Of a stretch of DNA of 64,000 nucleotides, positions 1 through 10,700 are shown one piece after another. How positions within the stretch are numbered: position 1 is the stretch's first letter; every line of letters starts with the position of its first letter. The notes below the pieces were generated by a model. That model was given only the letters and a program-made list of their open reading frames with translations. It made no database searches and was not told where the DNA came from. The position numbers were made by a program, and so were the translations under genes. The stretch lies in NCBI RefSeq assembly GCF_016466415.2, contig NZ_CP066771.1, positions 1,984,001 through 2,048,000 on the forward strand. Direction: 5' to 3'. Origin of the DNA: Ralstonia pickettii. GTDB taxonomy: Bacteria > Pseudomonadota > Gammaproteobacteria > Burkholderiales > Burkholderiaceae.

Positions 1-136
1 TAATCACCAACGAAACCGGATAGGCCACGCTGCTTCGCTTCTGGCCGCGCGCCAGGTCAATCCAGTTGACGGCACCAATGCCCAGCGCGAGAAAAACGAT
101 TGGGGCAAAAGCCGCAATAGAGGAGGACGATTGCAT
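1..136 (-). CDS. nuoN: NADH-quinone oxidoreductase subunit N (partial, N-terminus only)
   Basis: Only the first 45 codons are in the window. The frame starts at ATG 136-134 with MQSSSSIAAFAPIVFLALG and runs off the left edge. It directly follows nuoM by 16 bases on the same strand, the fixed position of nuoN as last gene of the complex I operon. NuoN is a Mrp-type antiporter-like membrane subunit of proton-pumping NADH dehydrogenase. The visible hydrophobic stretch at residues 7-24 is the expected first transmembrane helix. Identity rests mainly on operon position and this helix. Confidence 0.85.
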   Translation of the reverse strand, partial: MQSSSSIAAFAPIVFLALGIGAVNWIDLARGQKRSSVAYPVSLVI

Positions 137-152
137 AGTTTCTTCTCGCTGC

Positions 153-1619
153 TTACAGCTTCGACTGAGCCACGTGGGTCAGCAAGTTGACCACGGACGC
201 GTGCATGACATCGGTGAAAGGCTTGGGATACAGGCCCATGTACAGGGTGGCAATCGCCAGCACGCCCAGCATGAAGAACTCACGGCAGTTCAGGTCCTTC
301 AACTCGGCCACGTGCTTGTGCGTCACATCACCGAAGATCACGCGCTTGACCATCCAGAGCGAATACGCTGCGCCAAAGATCAGTGCCGTGGCGGCCAGCA
401 GACCAATCCAGAAATTGAACTTGACCGAACCCAGGATCACCATGAATTCGCCAACGAAACCCGAGGTCGCCGGCAAGCCGCAGTTGGCCATGGCAAAGAA
501 CACTGACAGCGCCGCGAACTTCGGCATGGTGTTCACCACACCGCCGTAATCGGCAATCTGACGCGAATGCACGCGGTCATACAACACGCCAATACACAGA
601 AACATTGCGCCTGAGATAAAGCCGTGCGAGATCATCTGGACGATACCGCCCTCAACGCCGATTTCGTTGAAGATGAAGAAACCCAGCGTGACGAAGCCCA
701 TGTGCGCGATCGACGAATACGCGACCAGCTTCTTCATGTCGGCCTGCACCAGCGCCACCAGACCGATGTAGATCACGGCAACCAGCGAGATCGCAATGAT
801 GAACGCGGACAGGCTATGGCTGGCATCCGGCGCGATCGGCAGCGAGAACCGCAGGAAACCGTAGGCACCGAGCTTCAGCATGATGGCGGCCAGCACCACC
901 GAGCCGCCAGTCGGCGCTTCCACGTGGGCGTCCGGCAGCCAGGTGTGCACCGGCCACATCGGCACCTTCACGGCAAAGGCCATGAAGAATGCCAGGAAGA
1001 TCAGGATCTGCTCGTTCATCGACAGCTTGACCTGATGCCACTGCAGGATTTCGAACGTGCCGCTGTGGAAATACAGATACAACAGCGCAACCAGCGTCAG
1101 CAACGAACCCAGCAGCGTGTACAGGAAAAACTTGAATGCTGCATAGACACGGTTCGGGCCGCCCCACACACCGATGATGATGTACATCGGGATCAGCGTG
1201 GCTTCGAAGAACACGTAGAACAGCAGACCGTCGAGCGACGCAAACACGCCGATCATCAGACCCGACAGGATCAGGAACGCGGCCATGTACTGCGCCACGC
1301 GCACGGTGATCACTTCCCAAGCCGAGATCACCACGATCACGGTGATGAACGCGGTCAGCACCACGAACCACATCGAAATGCCGTCGACACCGAGGTAGTA
1401 GCTGATGTGGAAGCGCTCGATCCAGGACGACTTTTCGACGAACTGCATCGCAGCCGTCGTCTTGTCGAAACGCGTGATGAGCGGGAGCGTCATCACGAAG
1501 CTGATCACGGAACCGATCAGCGACATCCAGCGGACATAACCGGGATTGCGGTCTGAGCCCGAGGCCAGCACCAGCACGCCGAAGAAGATCGGCAGCCAGA
1601 TCGCAAAAGACAGAACCAT
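153..1619 (-). CDS. nuoM: NADH-quinone oxidoreductase subunit M
   Basis: 488 residues, the usual length for NuoM, an antiporter-like proton-translocating subunit in the membrane arm of complex I. The protein is hydrophobic throughout, with about 14 predicted membrane segments. It carries the family core around residues 215-245 (KVPMWPVHTWLPDAHVEAPT), including the lysine and histidines of the proton path, and an earlier conserved glutamate in the FFEATLIPMY stretch near residue 145. It sits 12 bases after nuoL and before nuoN, in standard operon order. Confidence 0.97.
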   Translation of the reverse strand: MVLSFAIWLPIFFGVLVLASGSDRNPGYVRWMSLIGSVISFVMTLPLITRFDKTTAAMQFVEKSSWIERFHISYYLGVDGISMWFVVLTAFITVIVVISAWEVITVRVAQYMAAFLILSGLMIGVFASLDGLLFYVFFEATLIPMYIIIGVWGGPNRVYAAFKFFLYTLLGSLLTLVALLYLYFHSGTFEILQWHQVKLSMNEQILIFLAFFMAFAVKVPMWPVHTWLPDAHVEAPTGGSVVLAAIMLKLGAYGFLRFSLPIAPDASHSLSAFIIAISLVAVIYIGLVALVQADMKKLVAYSSIAHMGFVTLGFFIFNEIGVEGGIVQMISHGFISGAMFLCIGVLYDRVHSRQIADYGGVVNTMPKFAALSVFFAMANCGLPATSGFVGEFMVILGSVKFNFWIGLLAATALIFGAAYSLWMVKRVIFGDVTHKHVAELKDLNCREFFMLGVLAIATLYMGLYPKPFTDVMHASVVNLLTHVAQSKL

Positions 1620-1631
1620 TTTTGTAATCCC

Positions 1632-3692
1632 TTATTTGCCTGCCAGGAACACGAAATACGTCAGCAGCCCAACCGTGCCGATGATCATCGCGAACGCATA
1701 GTCATAGATGAAGCCGGACTGGAGCAGGCGCACAACCGTCGCGAACCAGCCCACCAGACGCGCGCTGCCGTTGACGACAACACCGTCGATCACACCTTGA
1801 TCGCCGCCCTTCCACAGGCCACGGCCGAACTTGACCGCACCGTTGGCGAAGACGATCTCGTTGATCTTATCCATGTAGTACTTGTTATCCAGCAGCTTGT
1901 AGACGCCGGAGAAACGCTTGGCGATTGCTGCTGGAATATCCGGGCGCTTCAAGTAGAAGAACCACGACAGCACGACACCCGACACCAGCAGGATGAACGG
2001 TGCAGACGTAAAGCCATGCAGCGCCATCTCGACCCAACCGCGGAAGTCTTCGGCCAGCACCTTCATCGCTTCATGGTTCTCGCTGTTGAAGATGACCTCC
2101 GAGAACACCACACCGTGCTTGAAGAACTCGCCGAACAGCATCGGCTGAATCGCCCAGGCACCGATGATGACGGACGGAATCGCGAGCAAAACCAGCGGTA
2201 CCGTCACCACCCACGGCGACTCGTGCGGCTTTTGGCCCGGAGCCAGGCCGTGGTGATGGTCAGCGGTTTCCTCTTCGTCCACGTGATTGCCTTCGTGATG
2301 CGAGTGTTCCTTGCCGAAACGCTCTTCACCGTGGAACACCAGGAAATACATGCGGAACGAGTAGAACGCGGTCACGAACACGCCAGCCAGCACAGCCCAG
2401 TAGGCAAAGCCGGCGCCCGGCAGGTGCGATTCGCGCACCGCTTCGATGATCGAGTCCTTCGAGTAGAAACCTGCAAAGAACGGCGTACCAATCAGCGCCA
2501 GCGACCCTACCAGCGAAGTGAGCCACGTAATCGGCATGTACTTGCGCAGGCCGCCCATGTTCCGCATGTCCTGATCGTGATGCATGCCGATGATGACCGA
2601 GCCCGCACCCAAGAACAGCAGTGCCTTGAAGAACGCATGCGTCATCAGGTGGAACACGGCCACTTGGTACGCCGATGCGCCCAGCGCGACGGTCATGTAG
2701 CCGAGCTGAGACAGCGTGGAATACGCGACCACACGCTTGATGTCGGTCTGGATGATGCCCAGGAAGCCCATGAACAGCGCCGTGATGGCGCCGATGATCA
2801 GCACGAACGACAGCGCGTTATCCGACAGCTCGAACAGCGGCGACATGCGCGCGACCATGAAGATACCGGCGGTCACCATGGTGGCCGCGTGAATCAGTGC
2901 GGAAATCGGGGTCGGGCCTTCCATCGAGTCCGGCAGCCACACGTGCAGCGGGAATTGGGCCGATTTACCCATCGCGCCGATAAACAGGCAGATACAGGCG
3001 ACCGTCAGCATGTGCCAGTCGGTACCCGGAAAGCCGATCGTGGCCAGGTTGTCGCGGGCGGCGAACACGTCGGCATAGCTCAGGCTACCGCTGTAAGCGA
3101 GCAACAGGCCGATGCCCAGAACGAAGCCAAAGTCACCCACGCGGTTGACCAGGAACGCCTTCATGTTGGCGTAGATGGCCGTCGGGCGCTTGAACCAGAA
3201 ACCGATCAGCAGGTACGACACCAGGCCCACGGCTTCCCAGCCGAAGAACAGTTGCAGGAAGTTGTTGCTCATCACGAGCATCAACATCGAGAACGTGAAC
3301 AGCGAGATGTATGCGAAGAAACGGTTGTAGCCGTCGTCTTCCGCCATGTAGCCGATGGTGTAGATGTGCACCATGAGCGAGACGAAGGTCACCACGCACA
3401 TCATCATCGCCGTCAGCGAATCGATGAGGAAACCGACTTCCATCTTGAGCGTGCCAACGGTCATCCATTCATAGACGGTGCCGTTGTAGCCGGCGCCATT
3501 GATGACGTCAGACAGCGTCAGCGCAGACAGAATGAAGGCGATCGCAACACCGAGGATGGTGACGCTGTGGGATGCCGTGCGGCCGATCTTCTCACCAAAG
3601 AACTTGGTGCCGAACAGCCCGGCGATCGCCGCGCCGGCCAGCGGCGCGAGCGGGATCGCCAGCAGCAGGTTGGGATTGAGCGTGGTAGCCAT
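1632..3692 (-). CDS. nuoL: NADH-quinone oxidoreductase subunit L
   Basis: 686 residues. NuoL is the distal, largest antiporter-like subunit of complex I and carries the long lateral C-terminal helix. The core motif GKSAQFPLHVWLPDSMEGPTP is present near residue 245, as is FFGWEAVGLVSYLLIGFW near residue 150. A histidine-rich hydrophilic loop (EHSHHEGNHVDEEETADHHH) near residues 460-480 is a common feature of betaproteobacterial NuoL. A long open frame on the opposite strand (1797-4025) is a codon-bias shadow and was not called. Confidence 0.97.
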   Translation of the reverse strand: MATTLNPNLLLAIPLAPLAGAAIAGLFGTKFFGEKIGRTASHSVTILGVAIAFILSALTLSDVINGAGYNGTVYEWMTVGTLKMEVGFLIDSLTAMMMCVVTFVSLMVHIYTIGYMAEDDGYNRFFAYISLFTFSMLMLVMSNNFLQLFFGWEAVGLVSYLLIGFWFKRPTAIYANMKAFLVNRVGDFGFVLGIGLLLAYSGSLSYADVFAARDNLATIGFPGTDWHMLTVACICLFIGAMGKSAQFPLHVWLPDSMEGPTPISALIHAATMVTAGIFMVARMSPLFELSDNALSFVLIIGAITALFMGFLGIIQTDIKRVVAYSTLSQLGYMTVALGASAYQVAVFHLMTHAFFKALLFLGAGSVIIGMHHDQDMRNMGGLRKYMPITWLTSLVGSLALIGTPFFAGFYSKDSIIEAVRESHLPGAGFAYWAVLAGVFVTAFYSFRMYFLVFHGEERFGKEHSHHEGNHVDEEETADHHHGLAPGQKPHESPWVVTVPLVLLAIPSVIIGAWAIQPMLFGEFFKHGVVFSEVIFNSENHEAMKVLAEDFRGWVEMALHGFTSAPFILLVSGVVLSWFFYLKRPDIPAAIAKRFSGVYKLLDNKYYMDKINEIVFANGAVKFGRGLWKGGDQGVIDGVVVNGSARLVGWFATVVRLLQSGFIYDYAFAMIIGTVGLLTYFVFLAGK

Positions 3693-3722
3693 GGAACGCT
3701 TCTTATAGGTGGGATGCGGAGG

Positions 3723-4034
3723 TCAGCCCTTGAGGCTGTCCAGATCGTCGACGTTGATGGTGTCCAGATTACGGAACAACACCACCAGGATGGCGAGACC
3801 GATCGCGGATTCCGCCGCGGCCACCGTCAGGATGAAAAACACGAACACCTGCCCCGCCAGATCGCCCAGGTAGTGGGAGAACGCGACGAAGTTCAGGTTG
3901 ACCGCCAGCAGCATCAATTCGATCGCCATCAGCAGCACGATGACGTTCTTGCGGTTCAGGAAAATGCCGACAATGCTGATGGCAAACAGCACCGCGCCGA
4001 GCACGAGGTAATGGGCAAGGGATAGTGAAGACAT
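3723..4034 (-). CDS. nuoK: NADH-quinone oxidoreductase subunit K
   Basis: 103 residues and three membrane helices, the normal size for NuoK, a small membrane-arm subunit homologous to MrpC/MnhC. The two conserved membrane glutamates used in proton translocation are visible in [15 protein letters not shown] (about residue 36) and in the [13 protein letters not shown] stretch (about residue 72). It lies between nuoJ (17-base gap) and nuoL (30-base gap) on the same strand. Confidence 0.97.
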   Translation of the reverse strand: MSSLSLAHYLVLGAVLFAISIVGIFLNRKNVIVLLMAIELMLLAVNLNFVAFSHYLGDLAGQVFVFFILTVAAAESAIGLAILVVLFRNLDTINVDDLDSLKG

Positions 4035-4051
4035 ATGGGTTCTCCCGGGGC

Positions 4052-4684
4052 TCAGCTCTTGGATTCAGCCGAAGCTGCGCCGGCCGACTTTTCCGCCGGC
4101 ATCGAGACCAGTCGCACGCGGTCCTTGCGCTTCACTCGGATCTGATCGGACACGTTCTGTGCCTTGGTGTCCTTGCGGCGGCGCGCGGTCAAGGCGACGG
4201 CGGCCACAATCGCCAGCAGCAACACCGCGCCAGCCACTTCAAAGGCATAGATGTAATCGGTATAGATCAGCTTCCCGAGCGCCTGTGTGTTCGGCCCATT
4301 AAAGCCCTTCGGCAGCTCCTGCACCGGCTGCACGCGGCCCATGAAGGTCTTGGTCAGCACGACGGCCATTTCCAAGATGATGACCACGCCCACGAAGGCC
4401 GCCATCGGTACGTAGGTCCAGAAATCGCGTCGCAGGTGTTCGATGTCGATATCGATCATCATCACCACGAACAGGAACAGCACCATCACTGCCCCAACGT
4501 AGACCAGCACCAGCGTGATGGCGAGGAATTCCGCCTTGAGCAGCATCCAGATCGCCGCCGCAGTGAAAAACGAGAGCACGAGGAACAGCGCCGCGTGCAC
4601 CGGGTTCTTCGCGGTGATGACCTTCAGCGCTGCGAGCACCAGCACGAGCGCGAAACAGTAGAAGATGATCGTCGTGATTTCCAT
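4052..4684 (-). CDS. nuoJ: NADH-quinone oxidoreductase subunit J
   Basis: 210 residues from ATG 4684 ([16 protein letters not shown]). The frame is open further upstream to 4738, but that extension is hydrophilic and unlike the family, so the later ATG is preferred. There are five membrane helices. The region [20 protein letters not shown] is the conserved helix 3 of NuoJ, which contains the pi-bulge. The C-terminus is a short basic tail rich in Ala, Ser and Lys. It is part of the nuo operon, followed by nuoK. Confidence 0.96.
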   Translation of the reverse strand: MEITTIIFYCFALVLVLAALKVITAKNPVHAALFLVLSFFTAAAIWMLLKAEFLAITLVLVYVGAVMVLFLFVVMMIDIDIEHLRRDFWTYVPMAAFVGVVIILEMAVVLTKTFMGRVQPVQELPKGFNGPNTQALGKLIYTDYIYAFEVAGAVLLLAIVAAVALTARRRKDTKAQNVSDQIRVKRKDRVRLVSMPAEKSAGAASAESKS

Positions 4685-4753
4685 GATCCTGGCACGGGCC
4701 GTTTTGCGGCACGCGCTTGTCCAAAGCTGTGATGGCATGACGCCACCGCAACT

Positions 4754-4783
4754 GGTTGGCTCTGCAAGAGCCGTTGTCCAACC
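4754..4783 (-). other. Stem-loop in the nuoI-nuoJ intergenic gap
   Basis: The 152-base gap between nuoI and nuoJ is unusually long for this tightly packed operon. On the minus strand it contains GGCTCT-TGC-AGAGCC, a perfect 6-bp stem at 4758-4772, and an alternative outer pairing of GGTTGG with CCAACC (4754-4759 and 4778-4783). There is no T-run, so it is not an intrinsic terminator. It could protect or process the polycistronic mRNA. No function can be shown from sequence alone. Confidence 0.35.
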
Positions 4784-4836
4784 GGGATGTCAACTGCAAC
4801 GCCCGCCAACTTCAGCTGCACGGCGGACGTCTTGAA

Positions 4837-5328
4837 TCAGCGGTACTTTGCGTCGGCCGCTTTGTTGGCCGCGATTTCCGGCTCGAAGCGATCACCCACG
4901 GCCAGCAGCATGTCCTTGGTGAAATACAGGTCGCCGCGCTTTTCACCGTGGTATTCGAGGATGTGCGTCTCGACGATGGCGTCCACCGGACAAGCCTCTT
5001 CGCAGAAGCCGCAGAAAATACACTTCGTCAGGTCGATGTCGTAGCGCGTGGTGCGGCGGGTGCCGTCGTCACGCTGATCCGACTCGATCGTGATGGCTAG
5101 AGCCGGGCAAACGGCTTCGCACAGCTTGCACGCAATGCAGCGCTCTTCGCCGTTCGGATAGCGACGCAGTGCATGCAGACCGCGAAAGCGCGGCGACAGC
5201 GGCGTCTTCTCTTCCGGAAAAAGAACGGTGATCTTGCGCGCAAACAGGTAGCGCCCGGTCAGCGCCAGCCCCTTGAAGAGTTCCTTCAGGAGCAGGCTGT
5301 TAAAGAATTCCTTGATGGCAAGCAACAT
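4837..5328 (-). CDS. nuoI: NADH-quinone oxidoreductase subunit I
   Basis: 163 residues. NuoI is the ferredoxin-like subunit holding clusters N6a and N6b, which pass electrons from the peripheral arm toward NuoB. Both 4Fe-4S motifs are intact: [12 protein letters not shown] near residue 63 and [12 protein letters not shown] near residue 102. An amphipathic N-terminus anchors it at the membrane. It sits between nuoH and nuoJ, as in other complex I operons. Confidence 0.97.
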   Translation of the reverse strand: MLLAIKEFFNSLLLKELFKGLALTGRYLFARKITVLFPEEKTPLSPRFRGLHALRRYPNGEERCIACKLCEAVCPALAITIESDQRDDGTRRTTRYDIDLTKCIFCGFCEEACPVDAIVETHILEYHGEKRGDLYFTKDMLLAVGDRFEPEIAANKAADAKYR

Positions 5329-5348
5329 GGTGCCTTCCTATTGTCCCG

Positions 5349-6413
5349 TTACTTCCAGATGTTCCACGGCGACACCAACCAGATGGCGACGACGACAAGC
5401 CAGCCCACAGTGAGCGGAATGAAGATTTTCCAGCCCAGACGCATGATCTGGTCGTAGCGATAACGCGGGAACGATGCGCGCAGCCAGATGAAGACCGACA
5501 GCAGCAGGAAAACCTTGATCAGCAGCCAGAAGAAGCCCGGAATCCAGTTGAGGACCGGTGCATCGATCGGCGAAGCCCAGCCGCCCAGGAACAACGTTGC
5601 GGTCAGCGCGGAGATCACGATCATGTTGATGTACTCGGCCAGGAAGAACAGCGCGAACGCCATGCCCGAGTATTCGATCATGTGACCGGCCACGATTTCG
5701 GATTCGCCTTCCACCACATCGAATGGGTGGCGGTTCGTTTCAGCCACACCCGAGATGAAGTAGACGCCAAACATCGGCAGCAGCGGCAGCCAGTTCCACG
5801 AGAGGATGTTGATGCCGTGACCCGCAAAGAAACCGCGATTCTGCGAATTAACGATGTCCGACAGGTTCAGGCTACCCGTCACCATCAGCACCGTCACGAG
5901 CGCGAAGCCCATCGCAATTTCGTACGAAATCATCTGTGCCGAAGCGCGCATCGCACCCAGGAACGCGTACTTTGAGTTCGACGCCCAGCCGGCCAAGATC
6001 ACGCCGTACACGCCCACCGAGCTGATCGCCATGACGTACAGCAGGCCGGCGTTGATGTTCGACACCATCGCCTCGGCCTGGAACGGGATCACCGCCCAGA
6101 TCGCAACCGCCGGCATCAGCACCATCAGCGGCGCGATGATGTACATGCCGCGGCTGACCGCGCTCGGCACCATGACTTCCTTGAGCAGCAGCTTGAGCAC
6201 GTCGGCAATCGGCTGCAGCAGGCCCATCGGGCCCACGCGGTTCGGGCCCAGACGCACGTGCATCCAGCCGATGAGCTTGCGCTCCCACAGGATCAGGTAA
6301 GCCACGCACAGCAGCAGCGGCAGGATGATGCAGACCGCACGGACCAGCGTCCAGATCAGCGGCCACCACCCACCGAAGGTGGCGGTACCGAAAGAAGTAA
6401 TCGACTCGATCAT
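5349..6413 (-). CDS. nuoH: NADH-quinone oxidoreductase subunit H
   Basis: 354 residues and eight membrane helices. NuoH is the membrane subunit that forms the quinone-entry chamber with NuoB and NuoD. Diagnostic motifs are visible: [24 protein letters not shown] near residue 58 and [21 protein letters not shown] near residues 230-250, whose acidic residues line the quinone cavity. It follows nuoG by 8 bases and precedes nuoI by 20 bases. Confidence 0.97.
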   Translation of the reverse strand: MIESITSFGTATFGGWWPLIWTLVRAVCIILPLLLCVAYLILWERKLIGWMHVRLGPNRVGPMGLLQPIADVLKLLLKEVMVPSAVSRGMYIIAPLMVLMPAVAIWAVIPFQAEAMVSNINAGLLYVMAISSVGVYGVILAGWASNSKYAFLGAMRASAQMISYEIAMGFALVTVLMVTGSLNLSDIVNSQNRGFFAGHGINILSWNWLPLLPMFGVYFISGVAETNRHPFDVVEGESEIVAGHMIEYSGMAFALFFLAEYINMIVISALTATLFLGGWASPIDAPVLNWIPGFFWLLIKVFLLLSVFIWLRASFPRYRYDQIMRLGWKIFIPLTVGWLVVVAIWLVSPWNIWK

Positions 6414-6421
6414 GTTGACCC

Positions 6422-8773
6422 TTACACCGTAGCCGCCAGCGCGGACGATTCAACCTTCTCAACGCTTACCGCACCGAACATGGCACCCAGCTGCGCCGAC
6501 GCTTCGGTAGCGGCAGGCACGCGGATCACGCCAGAAGCCAGCGACTTGTCCAGCACGGCCGGCAGCACCACACTGCGCTGCCCTTGCGTCACGCGCACGG
6601 CGTCACCATTGGCCAGGCCCAGTTGTGCGTAGAGATCAGCCGGCAAGCCAGCACGCACGGCAGCACGTGCTGCAGCCGTCAGTTGCAGCGAACCGGCGCG
6701 GCGCACGATCGGATCGGCGTGGTAAATCGGCACATCGGCCAGACGCTCGATGCCTGCCGCAGTAGCAACAGGGGCGGCGGTCTGCGCAATCGTCGCGTTC
6801 GACAAACGCTCGATGACCGGCTTGGCCAGCACTTCGTCGCGCACCACTTCCGAACTGTCGTACTCAAAGCCAGACACGTTCAGCAGGTTGCCCAGCACGC
6901 GCAGGACCTTCCAGGCGGGACGCGAGTCACCCAGGCCGCGCACAACGCCATTGAAGCTTTGTGGCAATCCCTCGCAGTTGATGAACGTGCCCGAGGTTTC
7001 GGTGAACGGAGCCGTCGGCAGCAGCACGTCCGCGTACTCAAGCGCGGCGCGAGAGGCAAACGGTGCAAGCACGATCACGGTGTCGGCCTGGTCCAGCGCG
7101 GCACGCGCTTGCGTGGGGTTGGCGGTATCGAATTCCGGTTCGGCGCCCAACAGCACGTAAGCGCGACGCGGTTGCGCCAACATGGCGGCGGCGTCCAAGC
7201 CGTTGCCTTGGGGGAGCGCCCCGGCGATGTAGCCACCAACCGTGTTGGCTGCTTCCGTCAGGAAGCCAAGCGTCGCGCCGGTCTGCTGCGCGACCCACTG
7301 GGCCAACGCGTGCAGTTGCGAAAACTGCGGGTGCGCCACGGCGGCGTTGCCGAGGAACACAGCCTTGCGCTCGCCCGAAGCGAGGCTTGCGGCGATGCGC
7401 TGGGCAATGTCACCGGCTTCGATGCCATCGGTGCCGCCTGGACGGGCAACATTATTGGCAGCCGCCACGGCCACCGCCACTTGCGACAGCAGCGACAGCC
7501 ATTGCGACGGTGCGCCCAACAGTTGCGTGGCAGGCATCAGCAGATCCTCGCCACCTGCGCCGATCATGCTCAGTTGCGCACCCTTCTTGCCTGCCTGACG
7601 CAGACGCGCGGCCAGCAGTGGGTGATCCTTACGCAGGAAAGAGCCTACGACCAGCGTACGCTGCAGCAGCGACACGTCGGCGATCGGCATGCCGAGCCAC
7701 GGAGCGCCCGTTGGCTTGACCGAGAAATCGGACTGACGCAAACGGAAGTCGACGTTGTCGCTGCCAATGCCGCGCACCAGCTTTTGCAGCAGGAACAGCT
7801 CTTCAAGCGTGCTGTGTGGGCTGGCCAATGCACCAATCTGCTCTGCGCCGTGGTCACGCTTGATTTCGTTCAGGCCGTTGGCAACGTACTCCAGTGCGGT
7901 AGTCCAGTCGACAGCCTTCCATTGACCACCTTGCTTGAGCATCGGTTGGGTCAGGCGGTCATCGCTGTTCACGCCCTCATAGGCGAAACGATCCTTATCG
8001 GAAAGCCAGCATTCGTTGATGGCTTCGTTGTCCAGCGGAAGAACGCGCATCACGCGCTGATTCTTCGTCTGGACGATCACGTTAGCGCCCAGGCCATCGT
8101 GCGGCGACACCGACTTGCGGCGTGCCAGCTCCCACGTACGAGCGGAATAGCGGAACGGCTTGCTGGTCAGTGCGCCAACGGGGCACAGATCGATCATGTT
8201 GCCCGACAACTCGGAGTCAACGGTTTGCCCGACGAACGTCGTGATCTCGGAATGCTCGCCTCGGTTGAGCATGCCCAGTTCCATCACGCCGGCAATTTCC
8301 TGGCCGAAACGGACGCAGCGCGTGCAGTGAATGCAGCGCGTCATCTCTTCCATGGAGATCAGCGGGCCCACATTCTTGTGGAACACCACACGCTTTTCTT
8401 CCTGGTAGCGCGATTCAGACTTGCCGTAGCCCACGGCCAAGTCCTGCAACTGGCACTCGCCGCCCTGGTCACAGATCGGGCAATCCAGCGGGTGGTTGAT
8501 CAGCAGGAACTCCATCACGGACTTCTGCGCCTTCACCGCCTTCTCGGAATTTGTGAAGACCTTCATGCCCGCGGTGACGGGCGTGGCGCAGGCCGGCAGC
8601 GCCTTGGGCGCCTTCTCGACCTCGACCAGGCACATCCGGCAGTTGGCCGCGACCGACAGTTTGCGGTGATAGCAAAAGTGAGGAATGTAGGTGCCCGTCT
8701 GGCGGGCCGCCTCCATCACCAGGCTGCCTTCGGCAACCTCGACCTTCTTGCCATCAATTTCGATTTCAACCAT
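6422..8773 (-). CDS. nuoG: NADH-quinone oxidoreductase subunit G
   Basis: 783 residues. NuoG is the large iron-sulfur subunit of the NADH dehydrogenase module. The N-terminus shows the 2Fe-2S motif with CRMCLVEV (residues 46-53), the histidine-containing [11 protein letters not shown] segment (about residue 98) and the 4Fe-4S motif [11 protein letters not shown] (about residue 147). The rest is a molybdopterin-oxidoreductase-like fold that no longer binds molybdenum in this family. It overlaps nothing and is flanked by nuoF (12 bases upstream) and nuoH. Confidence 0.96.
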   Translation of the reverse strand: MVEIEIDGKKVEVAEGSLVMEAARQTGTYIPHFCYHRKLSVAANCRMCLVEVEKAPKALPACATPVTAGMKVFTNSEKAVKAQKSVMEFLLINHPLDCPICDQGGECQLQDLAVGYGKSESRYQEEKRVVFHKNVGPLISMEEMTRCIHCTRCVRFGQEIAGVMELGMLNRGEHSEITTFVGQTVDSELSGNMIDLCPVGALTSKPFRYSARTWELARRKSVSPHDGLGANVIVQTKNQRVMRVLPLDNEAINECWLSDKDRFAYEGVNSDDRLTQPMLKQGGQWKAVDWTTALEYVANGLNEIKRDHGAEQIGALASPHSTLEELFLLQKLVRGIGSDNVDFRLRQSDFSVKPTGAPWLGMPIADVSLLQRTLVVGSFLRKDHPLLAARLRQAGKKGAQLSMIGAGGEDLLMPATQLLGAPSQWLSLLSQVAVAVAAANNVARPGGTDGIEAGDIAQRIAASLASGERKAVFLGNAAVAHPQFSQLHALAQWVAQQTGATLGFLTEAANTVGGYIAGALPQGNGLDAAAMLAQPRRAYVLLGAEPEFDTANPTQARAALDQADTVIVLAPFASRAALEYADVLLPTAPFTETSGTFINCEGLPQSFNGVVRGLGDSRPAWKVLRVLGNLLNVSGFEYDSSEVVRDEVLAKPVIERLSNATIAQTAAPVATAAGIERLADVPIYHADPIVRRAGSLQLTAAARAAVRAGLPADLYAQLGLANGDAVRVTQGQRSVVLPAVLDKSLASGVIRVPAATEASAQLGAMFGAVSVEKVESSALAATV

Positions 8774-8785
8774 GTTCTGCCACGC

Positions 8786-10081
8786 TTAAAGGTAGGTGGG
8801 CACCATGCACTGCTTGTGTTCGACGTGATACGCGAACTCATCCCAGTAGTGCTTGAGCATGCCGCGGACCGGCATCGCAGCGGCATCGCCGAGTGCGCAG
8901 ATGGTCCGGCCCATGATGTTTTCGGCCACGTTGTTCAGCAGGTCCAGGTCTTCCTGGCGGCCCTTGCCGTGCTCGATGCGATCGACGACGCGGTACAGCC
9001 ACCCGGTGCCCTCACGGCACGGCGTGCACTGGCCGCACGACTCTTCGTAATAGAAATACGACAGACGCAGCAGCGACTTCACCATGCAGCGCGTTTCGTC
9101 CATCACGATGACAGCGCCCGAGCCCAGCATCGAGCCGGCCTTGGCGATTGAGTCGTAGTCCATGTCGGAGGCCATCATCAGGTCAGCCGGCACCACCGGC
9201 GCCGACGATCCACCCGGGATGACCGCCTTGAGCTTCTTACCACCGCGCATGCCGCCGGCAAGCTCCAGCAGCTTGGAGAACGGGGTGCCCAGCGGAATCT
9301 CGTAGTTGCCCGGACGCTCAACGTCGCCGGACACAGAGAAGATCTTCGAGCCGCCGTTGTTCGGCTTGCCCATCTTCAAGTAGTTATCCGGACCGATGGC
9401 CAGCAGGAACGGCACCGCGGCAAAGGTTTCGGTGTTGTTGATGGTGGTCGGCTTGCCGTACAGGCCGAAGCTCGCCGGGAATGGCGGCTTGAAGCGCGGC
9501 TGGCCCTTCTTGCCTTCCAGCGACTCGAGCAGTGCGGTCTCTTCACCGCAGATGTACGCGCCATAACCATGGTGCGCATGCAGCTGGAAGTTGAAGCCGG
9601 ACCCCAAGATGTTGTCACCGAGGAAGCCCGCAGCGCGCGCCTCTTCCAGTGCCTGTTCGAAGATCTTGTATTCGTTCCAGATCTCGCCGTGGATGTAGTT
9701 GTAGCCCACGGTAATGCCCATCGCGTAGCCGCCGATGGCCATGCCTTCGATCAGCGCGTGCGGGTTGTACCGGATGATGTCGCGATCCTTGAACGTGCCC
9801 GGCTCACCTTCGTCTGTGTTGCAGACGAGATACTTCTGGCCCGGGAACTGGCGCGGCATGAAGCTCCACTTCAAACCGGTCGGGAAACCCGCACCGCCGC
9901 GGCCGCGCAGGCCCGACGCCTTCACGTCAGCGATGACCTGCTCGGGGGTGATCTTCTCGGTAAGGATGCGTTTGAGCTGTTGATAGCCGCCACGCTTGAC
10001 GTAATCTTCAAGATGCCAGTTGTCGCCGTTCAGACCGGCGAGAATCAACGGCTGGATATGTCGATCGTGCAGAGAGGTCAT
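8786..10081 (-). CDS. nuoF: NADH-quinone oxidoreductase subunit F
   Basis: 431 residues. NuoF binds NADH and FMN and holds cluster N3, so electrons enter complex I here. It shows the NADH/FMN glycine-rich loop [13 protein letters not shown] near residue 60, a second conserved stretch around [13 protein letters not shown] near residue 178, and the 4Fe-4S motif [10 protein letters not shown] near residue 350. Its ATG (10081) directly abuts the nuoE stop codon, which suggests translational coupling. Confidence 0.97.
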   Translation of the reverse strand: MTSLHDRHIQPLILAGLNGDNWHLEDYVKRGGYQQLKRILTEKITPEQVIADVKASGLRGRGGAGFPTGLKWSFMPRQFPGQKYLVCNTDEGEPGTFKDRDIIRYNPHALIEGMAIGGYAMGITVGYNYIHGEIWNEYKIFEQALEEARAAGFLGDNILGSGFNFQLHAHHGYGAYICGEETALLESLEGKKGQPRFKPPFPASFGLYGKPTTINNTETFAAVPFLLAIGPDNYLKMGKPNNGGSKIFSVSGDVERPGNYEIPLGTPFSKLLELAGGMRGGKKLKAVIPGGSSAPVVPADLMMASDMDYDSIAKAGSMLGSGAVIVMDETRCMVKSLLRLSYFYYEESCGQCTPCREGTGWLYRVVDRIEHGKGRQEDLDLLNNVAENIMGRTICALGDAAAMPVRGMLKHYWDEFAYHVEHKQCMVPTYL

Positions 10082-10585
10082 TTACTTGCCTGCTCCGTTG
10101 GTCGGCGCCTTGGACTGGAGGTCGGCGATCAGCGCGTCGAGCTTCTCGTTGCTCATGAAGCTGCACATGTGGGTGTTGTTGACGATCATGACCGGTGCAT
10201 CACCGCACGCGCCCATGCACTCGCCTTCCTTCAGCGTGAAGTTGCCGTCGGCGGTGGTCTCGTTGAAACCGATGCCCAGCTTCTTCTTCAGGTAGTCGGC
10301 AGCACGTTCGCCGCCCGACAGCGCGCACGGCAAGTTCGTGCACACCGACAGCTTGAATCGGCCAACCGGCTTGGTGTCGTACATGTTGTAGAACGTCGCC
10401 ACTTCCTCGACCCACACCGGCGGCATTTCGAGGTACTCGGCCACGAACTGCATGACTTCGGGCGAGACCCAGCCTTTCTCGCTCTGCGCGACCGCCAGCG
10501 CCGCCATCACGGCGGACTGCTTCTGGTCGGCGGGATATTTCGCGACCGCCCGATCGATTTCCTTGAGAGCTTCTGCTGATAGCAT
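10082..10585 (-). CDS. nuoE: NADH-quinone oxidoreductase subunit E
   Basis: 167 residues. NuoE is a thioredoxin-fold subunit carrying the 2Fe-2S cluster N1a. The four cluster cysteines are visible as CTNLPC (about residue 81) and CMGACGDAP (about residue 122). The stop codon touches the nuoF start. A 115-base gap with no ORF separates it from nuoD. Confidence 0.96.
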   Translation of the reverse strand: MLSAEALKEIDRAVAKYPADQKQSAVMAALAVAQSEKGWVSPEVMQFVAEYLEMPPVWVEEVATFYNMYDTKPVGRFKLSVCTNLPCALSGGERAADYLKKKLGIGFNETTADGNFTLKEGECMGACGDAPVMIVNNTHMCSFMSNEKLDALIADLQSKAPTNGAGK

Positions 10586-10700
10586 GTTCGTTGCGATTGG
10601 TGCGGGACGCGGGGCGTATTACCTGACTGCCTTACCCCGGCGTGCGTCCTCGTTTCACAGCCGCGCTTGCCTGCGCGTCAAACCGTTGTTTACTGCGGGT

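Noticed and set aside
66-4732. Long open frames on the plus strand opposite nuoM, nuoL, nuoK and nuoJ (for example 1797-4025)
   Set aside because: They mirror codon-position GC of the minus-strand nuo genes, are rich in Arg/His/Gln, have no ribosome-binding sites and match no family. Similar shadows opposite nuoG (6584-9151), pnp (17179-19437) and xdhB (45734-48793) were dropped for the same reason.
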